DNA of 64,000 bases from Isoetes taiwanensis (lineage: Eukaryota > Streptophyta > Lycopodiopsida > Isoetales > Isoetaceae), in the NCBI GenBank assembly GCA_021234155.1, contig JAJEKV010000252.1, positions 62,001-126,000 of the forward strand. The letters run 5' to 3'. Position 1 is the first letter of the stretch. Every line of letters starts with the position of its first letter. The notes under the pieces were generated by a model. That model was not told the DNA's origin. It ran no database searches and was given only the letters and a program-made list of their open reading frames with translations. Shown here one piece after another: positions 20,457 to 33,138 of the stretch. The position numbers and the translations under genes were made by a program.

Positions 20457-22158
20457 TGTGACGTCCCCTACTCATATGATTGCACTCACCAGTATACAAA
20501 AGTGAGTTCATCCCCATACCGGCTCCATGCTAATACGTGGGGGCCCTCCACATGACACTTTGCAACCGTGACGGGTTCCAAAGTGGGAAGAGTGGAAGGG
20601 TCATTACACCATCTCCCTCCCGGGGCCTACCTAGGCTGAAGCGTAAACATACATGTCGAAAGCACATACATCAACATCATATGACCATCACGAAGGATGG
20701 TCCTCCACATATCTGCATAGACAAAGATCGACACATCACATATGGGGAATCCTACCCAAGGCTCGGACTCAAAGGGATGACGGCCGGCTTGGTCTCGAGT
20801 TCATTGCAGAAGTTCATTGCGCATTCAATGGCAATGGATTTTAATGGGCATATGAACATGGCTTAGGGTTGTCCCTCCATCCGCCCCTCCTATGCACACT
20901 TTGCGAGTAGGTTTGAAAAGTGTTGGGTTGGGATCGAGTTTGGGATGCATAGCCAAAAAGGGCTATTCACGGGTTCCATCTCCCCGATTCGATGGGGCGG
21001 TAGGGATCACTCCCTCCGAGGTCTACATGTTGACTCAAGGTGACTAGAGGGCCACTTGCCAGGTATTGGTGAACTCCTTTGGAAAGTGTACACCACTTCA
21101 CGGGTGGGAGCCCATGCCTTACCCTTTTCGGTGGTAAGCCATTAGACCTAGTCACAATGATCCCCTCGGTAGCACTAACACACCATAGGGATCGTTCAAG
21201 AGTCAGAACACTAACCTCCTTCTAAGCCAGGTCGCCCCTTCACCCACAACAGTGTGGTTCTTGTGTACAGGCGAATCTACAGGGGTGTGCTAGAGAGGCT
21301 ACTCTAGGAGCATCAACTTCTACAAAGCTTTAGGTCTCTACCCCTTCCCAATACAAGGAGTTCATAGAGATACATCATACATATACTTCACAGAGAACTA
21401 AAGAACTAGATCTAATCTACATCATAGAGTTAGGTTCTTTAGTTAGAATCACTATCTAGAGATCTAGAGGGTTGCTATGGGCAATTTAAGAGGCTAAACC
21501 CACCGATTCGATGGCTGAAATGGGGTTTAGACTATTAAATTGACTAAATACCTAATCCTTGGCTTGCTTCTCACTACGAACTTCGACCATCCTGCGAAAT
21601 GCCTCGAATCAAGGGAAACTAATGATGCGGTTCTCAGAGTTCAGGGAGGCGGTTTTGGCTCTTGAGGCAGCCAAAGCAGAGCTCTAAAACCCTAGAAACG
21701 AAAAATGGGCAAGTTAGGGTTCTCCTACTTAAATAGACAAGGGGTGGCTAGGGTTTCCAATTATCCCCTTTAGGCATGTGGGATAATTGGAAAAAAGGGC
21801 CCACTTGCCTTTAAGGGCTAGGTGGCCAAATGTGCCCACATGGAAATGTGTGCACCCAAATGTGCTCACATGGAAATGTGTGCGTATTAATGAATGTGTA
21901 CATTGGAAAATGTGCACATTAATTGCACCTATGGGTATGGCCCACTTGGCATCAAGTGGCCACATGAAATGTGTGCCCACATTAATGTGTACATTGGAAA
22001 ATGTGCACATTAATACGTTAATGCATTATTCTTAGCAAGTTGCCCCCAGGGGCTACCCACTTGGCTACACGTATGACACCGCGTCCCGGTGGCGGTATGC
22101 AGCTGGCGGCAATTTACAATATACGCTGGGGAGCGATATGCGTCTTTGGAACGTCACA
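20457..22158 (-). repeat. LTR (downstream, 3' LTR in element orientation)
   Basis: 1702 bases bounded by TGTGACGT..ACGTCACA. It pairs with 29779-31475. Inside, at 21835-22015, the words GGAAATGTGTGC and GGAAAATGTGCACATTAA recur. TSD GAGCA precedes it at 20452-20456. Confidence 0.95.
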
Positions 22159-22170
22159 TTCTCCCACCTT
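22159..22170 (-). other. Polypurine tract of the 11-kb LTR element
   Basis: The minus strand reads AAGGTGGGAGAA directly before TGTGACG, the start of the 3' LTR. Confidence 0.75.
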
Positions 22171-25100
22171 GAAATGATGTTGTCCGCGGCATCATTGGTT
22201 CTCCCCACCTTGGAATCTTCCTAACGCAGAATCAACCCGATGCATAACGATATACTACTATAATACTTTTACATATTTATTACGATTACCTTAAGATAAT
22301 ATTTTTTAAATCATTATTACGCCATTACATTATCAAATAAGTTGTCAATTAAGTAACTTCTACTAAAATAAGGTACTTATTAGTTTCTATTATCACAACA
22401 TTTAGTTTATCACAATTTAACACTTTCATATACAATTATTATTTAAGGTACTCTTCATTCCTTGCAACACATTCCAACAAAATTTGTGTTGCAGGTCTTC
22501 GCACCTTAAAATCCTGCATTAATTTTTACAATATCTATAATTACATACTTACTATCTTAATTATTAGAATTACTCTAAGGTAATGTTTAAGACATTACTA
22601 TTTCATTTATCCTATTAACTTATCACATCATAACTTAATCCATGCGGTAATTATTAACCTTACTTAATACAACATTTAAGTTTATCAAAGTTTATCAATT
22701 TCATACAAAATTTACACTTCTAAGGTACCCTTCATCCCTTGCAACACATTATAACAAAATTTGTGTTGCAAGCCTTAAAAGTTCGACCTCCTTGCCCTCA
22801 GGGCTCTATTGGCCCTGTGCAGTCTATTAACTACCTATTATTAATTATTACAAAAAATTTTGGTTATATGGTGACCACCCACCTATCTACATGGATGCAT
22901 GGCTAATCTCCGGCGTAGGAAGAGGGTGGATCTTCCATTATGGTAGTGGAGGCGGCCTATATGCCTATATGCGGCTCATGCCTACACCTCTAGTTGCCCG
23001 GTGGAGGATATCCTTCTTCGGCGTGGGGGGTGAAGGATAGATTCCTCCTATCAAAGCATATATGGGGCTAGAGGTGCCTTTCCTATCAATGCATTCCTTA
23101 ATGACCTCCTTTTCGAGGTTGTCTCTGCCTCGCGGGGAGCAGTAGACTTTCTAATCTACCTTCCACTCATCCGTTTTTTAAACGCTTGGCGGTCATGCCT
23201 ACATTGACATTACACCACGCCCTAGAGATCACCGTAGTGGTCTCATCATCGGTAACAACGCATGCAGTCCATACCAAGCATAGGTTGCATGCGTAGATTA
23301 ATCCTAACTACACATGAAACTAACCTAAACACAAATCGACATGCCTGAGCCAATTTTTGCTGGCTCCTTTAATGCATGTGATTAACATAATTACCCTAAG
23401 GTAATATTTATGAATTAACATTATCATAGTATCGGATACATTACTTCCGATAGTACAATTATATTTACTTTAAGCTTTGCAATATTTAATGACTTTTAGA
23501 TCACAATTATTTAAACAATAACCCTGATTTAGACCTATTGTATTATAGACAAGGTTTTAATTATCATACACAAGAGTTAGATGTGCTTCTTATTCTCTTC
23601 CTTACCCTTGGAAATATATCCCTAAGATGCACTTAAGTGTATCTGAATTCTATTTTCTATTTACATTTATAAGGACCCGAGGTCATATAGCTATCCTTGG
23701 AAGGAATTGCATCCTTGCGAAGGATTAATTAACATGCTACCTCCCATTATTGTTGTTATTTAACTTATTTTCCTATGATACATATACATACGACAATTTC
23801 TATCCAGTTATTAGGATCTATATTTAACTTATCAATAAGACACATTACAGCTTATAATACATGCGCACACCTTACCTAAAGCTAGAACGCATCCACCCAT
23901 TGAGCCGGCGTCGAGTAATTTTGGAGATGACTTGGTCGTTGCATTGCTCTCATGGTTTTGCTCCACTTCGTTGGTGTAGTTAGCTATCATGTCGGTCTCG
24001 CACGTTGAAGGCCTCCTGAGCTATCTATCTATCTATCTTACGCTCTATTCGCTTTGGCCATTGCCGGAGTGAACTCTATTCTACGGTTCAGTCAATTCGG
24101 TGCAAGCACGTTCAATCATAAGATTGAGCTTTCCCACTTTCTTTGAGAAGAAAATGGTCCTGCACCCCTTCAATGACATTGCACACAACGTCATATCTAT
24201 TCTCTCCCCTTAAGAGGTTATACGCTTCTTACTTAACGCATTAAGTTACTAGCCTTAGCTAACATATATAACCATCTAAGATGGATGCACATATTATGTT
24301 ATTATTTATTTCAATATAGTTATGGAACGATTCTAAACCACAAGGTTTTGTCATGACGACAATTCCTTTTGTCTCAAAAGACTATTTGATTACTATAATT
24401 CTTATTTTAGATGTACCTTGCATGTACTATTATTTTATTATTCTAGAGATTCCCCCTTTCTTAGTTATTTAAACTCTTGGAATATTCCTACCAATCGAAT
24501 TGATGTCATCGTAACAAGTTGGCCGGACTTGTTAGATTACTTCTTTTCTTTCGGTTGGATTATTCTTTTGGAGGTACTAGATTTATACATGGTCAACAAT
24601 TATCCTAGTAATGATTCCTTCTTAGTGAGGAGATCAATCTCACCAAGTGGTTTCAATACATTGGATGGCTGTTAACAATTGTGTATAATTTTAGTTACTC
24701 CTATGCATTTCCTTCCCAATCTTGACGCTTAGCTCAATATTGGGGCAATCCTTTCAGCGAGAATATCTGGAAATGCCTTCTAATCCCAATATGGATGTTA
24801 CCATCCATACATTTAACCTACTAGGCCCCATGGCCTTAGGTCCTTGAGCTTGCTAGAAGCTCATCCACTCGTTGCCTGCTTGAAGGAGCAAGGTAACGTT
24901 CTTCCGAGTCGCTCGATACTTCAGTCTCCTTGACGGTGGCTCCCCTTTGATTTTGTTCGCTAGAAGCCTCTTATTGCTGGTGGCTTGATGGTGTAGTTGA
25001 TCACTTGAAATCTTCCATGCCGCTTTTCAAAAGCCTGAAGGTGGCGTCCTTGAAAAAGATCTTTCATCTTGAACTCTTTATCTTGGCGCCTAAAAGGACG

Positions 25101-27320
25101 ACTCAGATCCGGATATTGTTTCTTCGACTCCATCGATGTCTCATACGTCGAGTCCTCTTGTCGTTATCGTGTTGCCCGAAGAGTGTTGACGATGTTGATT
25201 GCTTCACCCCTGCAACTTGCATGACATCTCTTCCCTTGATGTGTTACGCTATGGGAGGGAAGAAATAACAAGGGAACTATACATGCACAACATATAGCTT
25301 ACATAATTACAATTACTACTAGCGCTATTAGGTCTCCCTTGTGCCTCCCTTCGAGTTGGACACCTACTCCTTGGCAATGTCATCGGTGTTCCTCCCGGTG
25401 CAATGGTGTTGACGATCTATATCCTCCTATTTGTACGTCGGCTCGTACTCCGGGGTAACTTGTTGATATACTTGGGCCCTCCGATGTTTGTCGGCTATGG
25501 CACAACCGCTTTGCATCACATTCTAACTAAGGTGTGCTTGTCGTTGATGCTTCGACATTTCAGTCTGCTTCTTGATCCTGTTCTCGGCAATAATTGTTCC
25601 CCCCTTCATGATACTTGAAGCTATTTGGAGGCGTCTCTTGAGCCTGTGCGCGATTCCTTTGGCAATACTCCTCTGGAGTTGTTCTCTTCTACGGTTGTTC
25701 TTTTAATCGTTCATCCTTGGGTTCACCAAGTTGCATGCAAGTCGACGTGCAAGTCATCGGCTCGCCTCGCCTTGCCTCACCTAGTTGCTTCTCCATCGAG
25801 CTTCCAAACTTCCTTGTTTGATCCCCTCGATCACATGGCTTGGACGTTGTCACGTTCCGCGGTGCTATGCCGTCTTCTTGTTTTGAGGTACCTTCCGGTG
25901 GCTTTGATTGTGCTCGTCAGTTTTGATCCTCCTGTTGCCTCTAGGGAGCCCGTGGAAGAAGTCGGTTGCTAGCACTTCTCCAGCTATGAATGTCGGTCCC
26001 TCTATGAATGTCGGTCTCTCTGTCAAGTAAAGCATCATGGCTCTCCTCCCTGCTGGCTATCTTGTCGGGATGATGGATCCTTGTATTTGCGCAGCTTGAC
26101 CCTTGAGTTGAAGAAGTACCTGCCTTAGATATACTCTTGTCGTTGAATATCCTGGCTATTATCTTGAACTCTCTTTTTGCCGAAGGTGCTTCAGTTGCTA
26201 TCCTTGTCGTTAAGGCGTCGAATGCTTCTACCTTGGGCGTTTGACGTGCCGCATGTCGGAGATATGGTCGGCTTCTTCTCTTCTAATTACTGGTAGGAGT
26301 ACCTGACGAAGCCGTCACCTAGTTGTTGGAGGCATATCTCCCCGTCGCGGTGCCTTTCGTAAGTGCATCTCCATCTAATACACGTGTCATAGCGCATCAC
26401 CCTATATTACCACAAGGCGGAATTATGGTCGTCGAGATGTTGCCTTCTTAGTTGGCTTGTTGATGTCGGGGTGTTCCTCCTTCCATTGTTGAGGCCACTC
26501 ATGTCCTAAGTTCGTCAAGTGCTGCCACTGCTACAAGAGGTAGTGTTGCGCCCTGACGATGTCCTGGTGCCGCGTTGATGATCTTGACATTATCGGTGTT
26601 GTCTCTTATTCTAACATTGGGTGGCCGAGCAGTCTTCTGCTTGAGGGCATTTCCCGAAGTGTTTGGAGTCGATGGTTTGCTTGGCCTCTGGTCGTTCTCC
26701 CTCGTACTTGCTCTTCCATTTTGGTCTTGGGCTATAGTTGTGCCTCCTTGCTTCCTCCTTTGGTAGTCGAAGTGAAGGAGCTTCTTGATCTAAGTGCTAA
26801 ATCCGTAAAACATGACTTTAAACTCATGTTTCTCCACTATATCTGTGAGGACCCGAGATATACAATAGACATATACACATTTACATTGGGATTTTAATTC
26901 ATCCACTTTTTCTTTCAAAACGACTACGAAGATTTACTTAAATGTTTATACTCCTCTAGGTTTTCCCTTCCTCCTATCGCATTTGATTCTTCGGTTTTGC
27001 TGCATCTTCTTCGTTCTGGTTGACTCCGGGATTCCTTGAGATGCTGCTACTATTGTTGAGCTTCATGTCTGATCCGAGCTGATCACCTCAAGTTGCGAAG
27101 AGTGTTCGTCGATGTGATCCTTGAAAAAAGATGCTCCTCCTTATTGTGTATGTTCGTCGCGAGGAATGCGGTAACCGCCACGCCCCTACATGCGGTGTGT
27201 CGTTGCAAGATTGTTGATTAGCGGTGCCATTGATCGAGCTTGAGTAGGGTCACAGCTGCCGCGGTCGGGCATTCTTGAATGTCTTGAAGCTCGAGATCGT
27301 GGTCCAGGGGTGGTGCATTG
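22171..27320 (-). other. Interior of the LTR element without recognisable genes
   Basis: 22.2-24.7 kb is AT-rich; 'aatttgtgttgcagg' and 'attgcaac' type words recur at about 22470 and 22760. From 24.8 to 27.3 kb the DNA is GC-richer and minus-strand reading gives protein-like stretches such as KKQYPDLSRPFRRQDKEFK (about 25060-25130), broken by many stops. Plus-strand frames here (24418-26897) are probably shadows. No pol motif was seen. Confidence 0.4.
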
Positions 27321-28284
27321 TCAATCCCCGCAGTTGAATTTCCCGAGTGCGACTCGTTGCTTGGGCTTTGCTTCATTCCGAGGTGGCTCTCCTGTGCCTG
27401 GAAGTGTGGTCATCTCCATTGCCCCTACCATGGCTCCTTCTGGTCGCCTTTGCGTGATTTGTACCTGCTTGCTAGGTCGTCTCCTCCGTCCTTTGGGTCT
27501 TAACCATTCGAGTCTCGCACTCCTTGGCTGACGTAGTAAAGTCGTCCTTCCTTTGGTTTCTAGATGTTTCTGGGTCCGGAATTCTTGTTCGAGCAGAATA
27601 TTCTCCTCCTTAATCTTGCCCCTAGTGCTGATATAGGCCTTCAAGTTGGAGATGTTCCTTCCCTGATATGCGTCTCCTCCCCCTCATGGTCTCCTACTTT
27701 TTGGAACGGATGAAAGTTCTTCTGCTGGTGCAAGGGAGCTGGAAGCTCGTCCTGATTAGCCTTAGGTGCTTTGTTGTTGCTTAGCTTGGTTGCTCCTTTT
27801 GTTGACGTTGCATGACGTTCGCTTGAGCTGCTGGGCTGCAATGTCGTGGTTGTCTTCCCTCCGGTTTCTATACGCTCCTGTGTCGCCATGAGTTCTCTCC
27901 TCGATGGAAGATTATGCCCTCTGGCCCTAGCTCGTGATGCTAACGCGGCATCGATGCCTAACATCTTCCTGTACCTGTATTTTGTTGTCTTGCGTTCTTC
28001 CATTTGAAACTCATGTGCGTCGAGTTGGTGAAGGCGTTGAGATCCTCTTTCTGATGTGAGCTCGTGGACGTGGTAGCCGGGAGGTTGACATCTAGAACAT
28101 TCTTGGTGCCGTTGGTTACCAATATTCTTCCCATTTGATGGAGGTTGATGATAGGCCGGTGGTGTCCTGTTCTATTCGTTTGTCGGTTGAGGTGTTTGTC
28201 GTTGTGCTTCCCCCTCTTGGGTCTGCCTTTTCGGTCTCCTCTCCTTATCTGTTTGTGCATTGGCTGGGACCTTGATGTCTTCAA
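27321..28284 (-). pseudogene. Gag-region-like basic protein fragments, frame-shifted
   Basis: Three overlapping minus-strand frames (28284-27958, 28003-27641, 27644-27321) read KQIRRGDRKGRPKRGKHND, then SKERK-type and KTTTTLQPSSSSERH segments, then GKIKEENILLEQEFRTQKHL. The protein is strongly basic and rich in Gln/Ser/Thr, as gag or nucleic-acid-binding regions are, and the position on the PBS side fits gag. No CCHC knuckle is visible. The frame changes may be sequence errors. Confidence 0.4.
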
Positions 28285-29084
28285 GAAGTTGAGCCCTTAG
28301 CTCGTCGTGGCTCGGCCCCGCCCAGCCGAAAGCAACGCTTCGTGTATCCTAGAGTCTAAGAGTCTACTTGAAGGGCTCTCCTACAATATTCTGGGCTCTA
28401 TAGGCAAGCAAGATGGCTCGAGCAGCATTACTAGAGACATATCTATAATCTACAAGTCTATGGACATTAGGATGTGTGGTATGGCATGAAATGAGGGTTT
28501 GTTTTGCAAGACCTCCATGATGTTTGAGGCATACTCTAAGGTCCTAGCAAAGTTGGTTTGGGGGTCCAATCTCTACACATGGAATGACTTGGGCAGCTCT
28601 AGGCTCTAGCTCCTTTCTAGGTATCCTGGCAATAGGGAGTGTCAATGTGGCGGCTATATAAGTCAAACTCTATTAGAAGGACACAGAATTAGGTCAGGGT
28701 TTATGCCTTGGGCATGAGCAGAGGTGATGTACGAACAGTTGGACTTGGGTTGCTATGCTAAGGTCTAGATGACTATAACAAAGGGGTGTTCCTGAGCACT
28801 TCTACCTAAGAGTAAGGCATCAGCTTGAAATGGCGAGAGCAGTACTGCGAGCTACTAATGGGGTATGCTTCTATCTACAAACAAACTACAGTTTGGGAAA
28901 GCAATTCAAGGGTTTGAGCAATTTTGGTCATTTTGAGATGGGGTCTGACATTTCTATCCTAATTTGAGGTCATAAATGGATTCTAGGCTGTCTAACGGTC
29001 CTAACGCAACAAATTTCAGGTGATTTGGAGCTCTGTAGCTCAAGTTATGGAGGTTCAAAATTTGGAGGTCTCACACATTGCGCC

Positions 29085-29650
29085 CAGACCGATTTTGAGA
29101 ATGTAGAAATCTGTCCTGGCGCGACGTGTGAGACATGGGTCCTAAGTGGGCTAGGCTTACTCAATTTAAGTGATCTAAGACTGTAATTCCACTAAACTCA
29201 TCGAGTTAGGCAGAATTGACCCCTTACTTGGTCGATTTGGGCTGTTTTTGGGCATTTTGGGCATGGTCTCACCGTTGCCCGACCCAGATTCCTAAAATCT
29301 AGAAATCTGTCCTGGCGCGACGTGTGAGACATCGTCTCAATTTTGCTCAAAAGCTCCAATTTGACTAAAACAAAAGCTAGAATTCTATAGCTAGAATTTG
29401 TTTTCGGTCCTGGCGCGACATGTGAGACCATCCTATTTGGCTCGCTAATTTTTGACGTGTGAGACCATCCTATTTGGCTCGCTAATTTTTGACTTTAACT
29501 GTTACTAGTTCACTTTAACTGTGAGACCATCCTATTTGGCTCGCTAATTTTTGACGTGTGAGACCATCCTATTTGGCTCGCTAATTTTTGACTTTAACTG
29601 TTACTAGTTCACTTTAACTATTACTAATTCACTTTAACTGTTACTAGCTT
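29085..29650. repeat. Leader repeats: GTGTGAGACC units of the LTR element
   Basis: CCTGGCGCGACGTGTGAGAC occurs at about 29113, 29311 and 29404 (last with ACATG). From 29415 to 29600 a unit of about 38 bases (GTGAGACCATCCTATTTGGC + TCGCTAATTTTTGAC) repeats five times, alternating with CTTTAACTGTTACTAGTTCA (29490-29650). This lies in the leader between PBS and the gag-like region. Confidence 0.85.
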
Positions 29651-29765
29651 AGCATATACTACAAAAATGAGAAAAAATTTCTCATTTCTCGAGGTTTGAG
29701 GACCCTATTAAGTTAGTACTACTGGGAGCATGGTCAGTGCTTTGCTCTTGGTCTCCAAGAACATT

Positions 29766-29777
29766 GCTCTGATACCA
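29766..29777 (-). other. Primer-binding site for initiator tRNA-Met
   Basis: The complement reads TGGTATCAGAGC, one base after the LTR end. This is the standard plant retrotransposon PBS. Confidence 0.92.
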
Positions 29778-29778
29778 C

Positions 29779-31475
29779 TGTGACGTCCCCTACTCATATA
29801 CGGTGCACTCACCGTATACAAACAGGAGTTCATCCCCCATACCAGCTCCATGCTAATACAGGGCCCTCCACATGACACTGCAACCGTGACGGGTTCCAGT
29901 GGGAAGAGTGGAAGGGTCATTGCACCCCGTCTCCCTCAGGGCCTACCTAGCTGTGGAAGCGTAAACATACATGTCAGTAGCACATACATCAACATCATAT
30001 GACCATCACGAAGGATGGTCCTCCACATATCTGCATAGACAAAGATCAGCACATCACATAGGGAATCCTACCCAAGGCTCAGACTCAAAGGGATGACCCG
30101 GCGCTTTGGTCTCCGAGTTCATTGCGCAGGCGAATTCATGGCAATGGATTTGGCGGCATATGAACATGGCTTAGGGTTGTCCACTCCATCCGCCCCCCCC
30201 ATGTGCACACTTTGCGAGTAGGTGAAAAGTGTTGGGACTGATCAGTAGCCATGGGATGCATAGCCAAAAGGGCTATTCACGGGTTCCATCTCCCGGCCCG
30301 ATGGGGCAGGTAGGGATCACTCCCTCCAGAGGTCTACATCTTTGACTCAAGGTGACTAGAGGGCCCTTGCCCGTATTCGTGAACCCATGGAAAGTGTACA
30401 CCACTTCACGGGTGTCGAGCCCATGCCTTAACCGCACTCAGTGGTAAGCCATTAGACCTAGTCACAATGATCCCTGGTAGCACTAACACACCATAGGGAT
30501 CGTTCAAGAGTCAGAACACGAACCTCCTTCTAAGCCAGTCTGGCCCCTTCACCCACAACCAGGTGTGGTTCTTGTGCACAGGCCGAATCTACAGTGTGCT
30601 AGAGAGGCTACTCTAGGAGCATCAACTACAAAGCTTTAGGTCTCTACCCCCCTTCCCAATACAAGGAGTTCATAGAGATACATCATACATATACTTCACA
30701 GAGAACTAAAGAACTAGATCTAATCTACATCATAGAGTTAGGTTCTTTAGTTAGAATCTGCTATCTAGAGATCTAGAGGGCTGCTATGGGCAATTTAAGA
30801 GGCTAAACCTACTGATTCGATGGCTGAAATGGGGTTTAGACTATTAAATTGACTAAATACCTAATCCTTGGCTTGCTTCTCCTGCCCTGAACTCGACCAT
30901 CCTGCTGAAATGCTCGAATCAAGGGAAACTAATGATGCAGTTCTCTCAGACAGAGTCTGGGAGGCGGTTTTGGCTCTTGAGGCAGCCAAAACAGAGCTCT
31001 AAAACCCTAGAAACGAAAAATGGGCAAGTTAGGGTTCTCCTACTTAAATAGACAAGGGGGTGGCTAGGGTTTCCAATTATCCCCTTTAGGCATGTGGGAT
31101 AATTGGGAAAAGGGCCCACTTGCCTTTAAGGGCTAGGTGGCCAAATGTGCCCACATGGAAATGTGTGCACCCAAATGTGCTCACATGGAAATGTGTGCAC
31201 ATTAATGAATGTGTACATTGGAAAATGTGCACATTAATTGCACCTATGGGTATGGCCCACTTGGCATCAAGTGGCCACATGGAAATGTGTGCCCACATTA
31301 ATGTGTACATTGGAAAATGTGCACATTAATACTAATGCACATTCTTAGCAAGTTGCCCCCTAGGGGCTACCCACTTGGCTACACGTTGGCGTACACGTCA
31401 GTCGGGGTGGCGTGTACGCGTCACGTGGCAGTACAATATACGTCCTGGGAGCGTATACTGTGCTGGAACGTCACA
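29779..31475 (-). repeat. LTR (upstream, 5' LTR in element orientation)
   Basis: 1697 bases, TGTGACGT..ACGTCACA, near-identical to 20457-22158. Differences cluster at CAG, CTG and CCGG words. It is followed by TSD GAGCA. Confidence 0.95.
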
Positions 31476-31480
31476 GAGCA

Positions 31481-32261
31481 GGAGAAGTCAAGACTACCTA
31501 TGGATTTGTTAAAATAAAATCCATTAATAACATGGGAATGCAAATCCATGCTTGGGCTAAATCTTAGGAAAACCAACAACGATTTAAAATGGATCAATGG
31601 ATCAAGAAGTAGTTATCAAGGCTAGGTTTCAGTAAGGCAAAAAACAGAGCGGTAAACCCTGGCCGGCGACCTGACATGGCATGCTGTTGCTTTAACTGAA
31701 GGCAAAGAAAAAGAGCATCCAAGACCTGGTCGACGATCCCGGCATGGCATGAACTTTGCTAGAGACTGCAACCTAAGTATATAAGCTGCCATGGCAAGAT
31801 CAAGAACACGGCATGGCAAGAAACAAGTCTGCTAAGAAAGCAGGGAAAACACGGCAAAAGGGGGTTTGATTTATATAAGACTGTAGATAGCAATAGAGAT
31901 CATAGCTTTTGAATTTGGTTGTCCTAACATTGCCAGAGATTAGAAATACTAAAATGACTACAGACGGGGTAGCCACAGATCATTAACAACAGATACTCAT
32001 GATAGGAGCAAGCTATGATCTGTAAACTACTTCTAAACTCTGCATCTTTTCAAGACAGCCAAAACACCTCCTTATTTTTCTAAAGTAGACCACAGAGCCA
32101 CAATAAGCAGAACGGTTGAACCCAATAACTGAACCAAAACTCTCCTTAAACAGAGTAACTGAATCAAAAAATTATCCTTTAGCAGATTATTTTTAGCGCA
32201 AATTGACAAATATACAGAGTCTCATGACAGATTCACCACAGATTTTAGAGCCACAAAACAT
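31481..32261. other. Intergenic, nothing recognised
   Basis: A word like 'ggcatggcatg..aag' recurs around 31675-31815. No gene is supported. Confidence 0.4.
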
Positions 32262-32780
32262 CTAGCAAAGATCCTTTCTCACATCCAAAAGGGTTAAATC
32301 CCCCATTTTGTATAACTCTGCCACTCTTGGCCCCTCCCTATCTCTGATGCAGATTAGATTTTTCCTTTTAGAAATTAAGGTGTTACCTTTGTCAATGATG
32401 CCTTTAGCTGCTGAATCCAGGGCCTTGTGCAATCGCAAATGGCACTCTAAATCTGCGAAGGAGTCTTCTAATTGATTCAAGAAATCAAACTGCTTGATAT
32501 TTTCCTGATACTTCAAAACAGGGGTTCTTGGTCTCTTGCCCTTTCATTGGATCTCCTCTTGCAAAGATGCGATCTTGGATTCCAATGCCACAACAGCTTC
32601 TGCCTTAGAGCCATACAGATCATCCAATTTCGCCTGCAGTCTGCTTTCCATGATGCCATTTAGATTTCCCATCTTGGCTTCCAACATGCCCTCCATGGCT
32701 TTAAGCCATGCCGGAACCCCATCAGAAGCCTCTGCTGCAGACCTCTTCCTAAGCTTTATAGCACTAGCCTTTGGAGCCAT
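32262..32780 (-). pseudogene. Coiled-coil gag/ORF1-like protein with one in-frame stop
   Basis: The frame runs from ATG at 32780 to a TAA just before 32262, with a single in-frame TGA at 32546-32544. It starts MAPKASAIKLRKRSAAEASD, then holds heptad-like stretches (MEGMLEAKMGNLNGIMESRL, ALESKIASLQEEIQ). After the stop come FLNQLEDSFADLECHLRLHK and RDREGPRVAELYKMGD. A basic N-terminus followed by a coiled coil suits a retroelement gag or LINE ORF1 protein. I recognise no defined family. It is downstream of the copia element on the same strand but separated by the repeat at 32822-33016. Confidence 0.5.
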
Positions 32781-32821
32781 AGTAAATCAGCATGGATGCC
32801 TAAGAAACTTAATACATAGGG

Positions 32822-33016
32822 GAGCCAAGGAGAGCCAAACTGTAGAAAAGGAACGGGAGATGCAAAAGCGAGCTGATGAAGAAAGAAGGAGCGAGAAGGC
32901 TGCTAAATAGAAAAACCAGGAAAGAAGAGGACAAAAAATAACTAACTGCTAAAACTGCCATCGTATTTCTAGAACTTCGTTTACTTTCTATTCGGTGAAA
33001 CAAAAGTAAACGTCAT
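32822..33016 (+). repeat. Second copy of the 19.8-kb charged fragment
   Basis: About 190 bases (GAGCCAAACTGTAGAAAAGG to AAACGTCATT) match 19803-19990 at over 95 percent by eye, same orientation. The two copies lie on either side of the 11-kb LTR element. Confidence 0.9.
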
Positions 33017-33138
33017 TAACCTTTCAAAAGATTCTTGTACTGTTTGAAACCTGTCAACTGTAAAATATTGTCAACTGTATAATGTTTTCTAAAGTTGTCT
33101 GCAACTTGTTTTTTCTGTTTCAACACAACTTCAATCTC

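Larger units (their letters stand above)
20457..31475 (-). mobile_element. 11-kb LTR retrotransposon, minus strand, no recognised pol
   Basis: Two LTRs of about 1.7 kb share the ends TGTGACGT/ACGTCACA. The 5-bp target duplication GAGCA flanks the whole unit (20452-20456 and 31476-31480). One base inside the right LTR, the minus strand reads TGGTATCAGAGC (complement of 29766-29777), the primer-binding site for initiator-methionine tRNA. A purine tract AAGGTGGGAGAA (complement of 22159-22170) abuts the left LTR. These four signals fix the strand. The 7.6-kb interior has short, basic, frame-shifted minus-strand pieces near the 5' side (27.3-28.3 kb) and AT-rich DNA towards 22.2 kb. I found no protease, RT or integrase motif, so it may be a large non-autonomous (LARD-like) element or a badly read one. 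The LTRs are similar, so insertion is not ancient. Confidence 0.93.

Noticed and set aside
24418-27531. Plus-strand frames inside the LTR element, including a hydrophobic one at 26559-26897
   Set aside because: Element signals place coding on the minus strand, and these frames have codon patterns of an antisense strand.
29100-29420. TCGCGCCAGG shared between the LTR leader repeat and the palindromes of the ParB-like locus
   Set aside because: The match is about ten bases of a GC-rich word; the leader copies are not palindromic and have a different right half (ACGTGTGAGAC).
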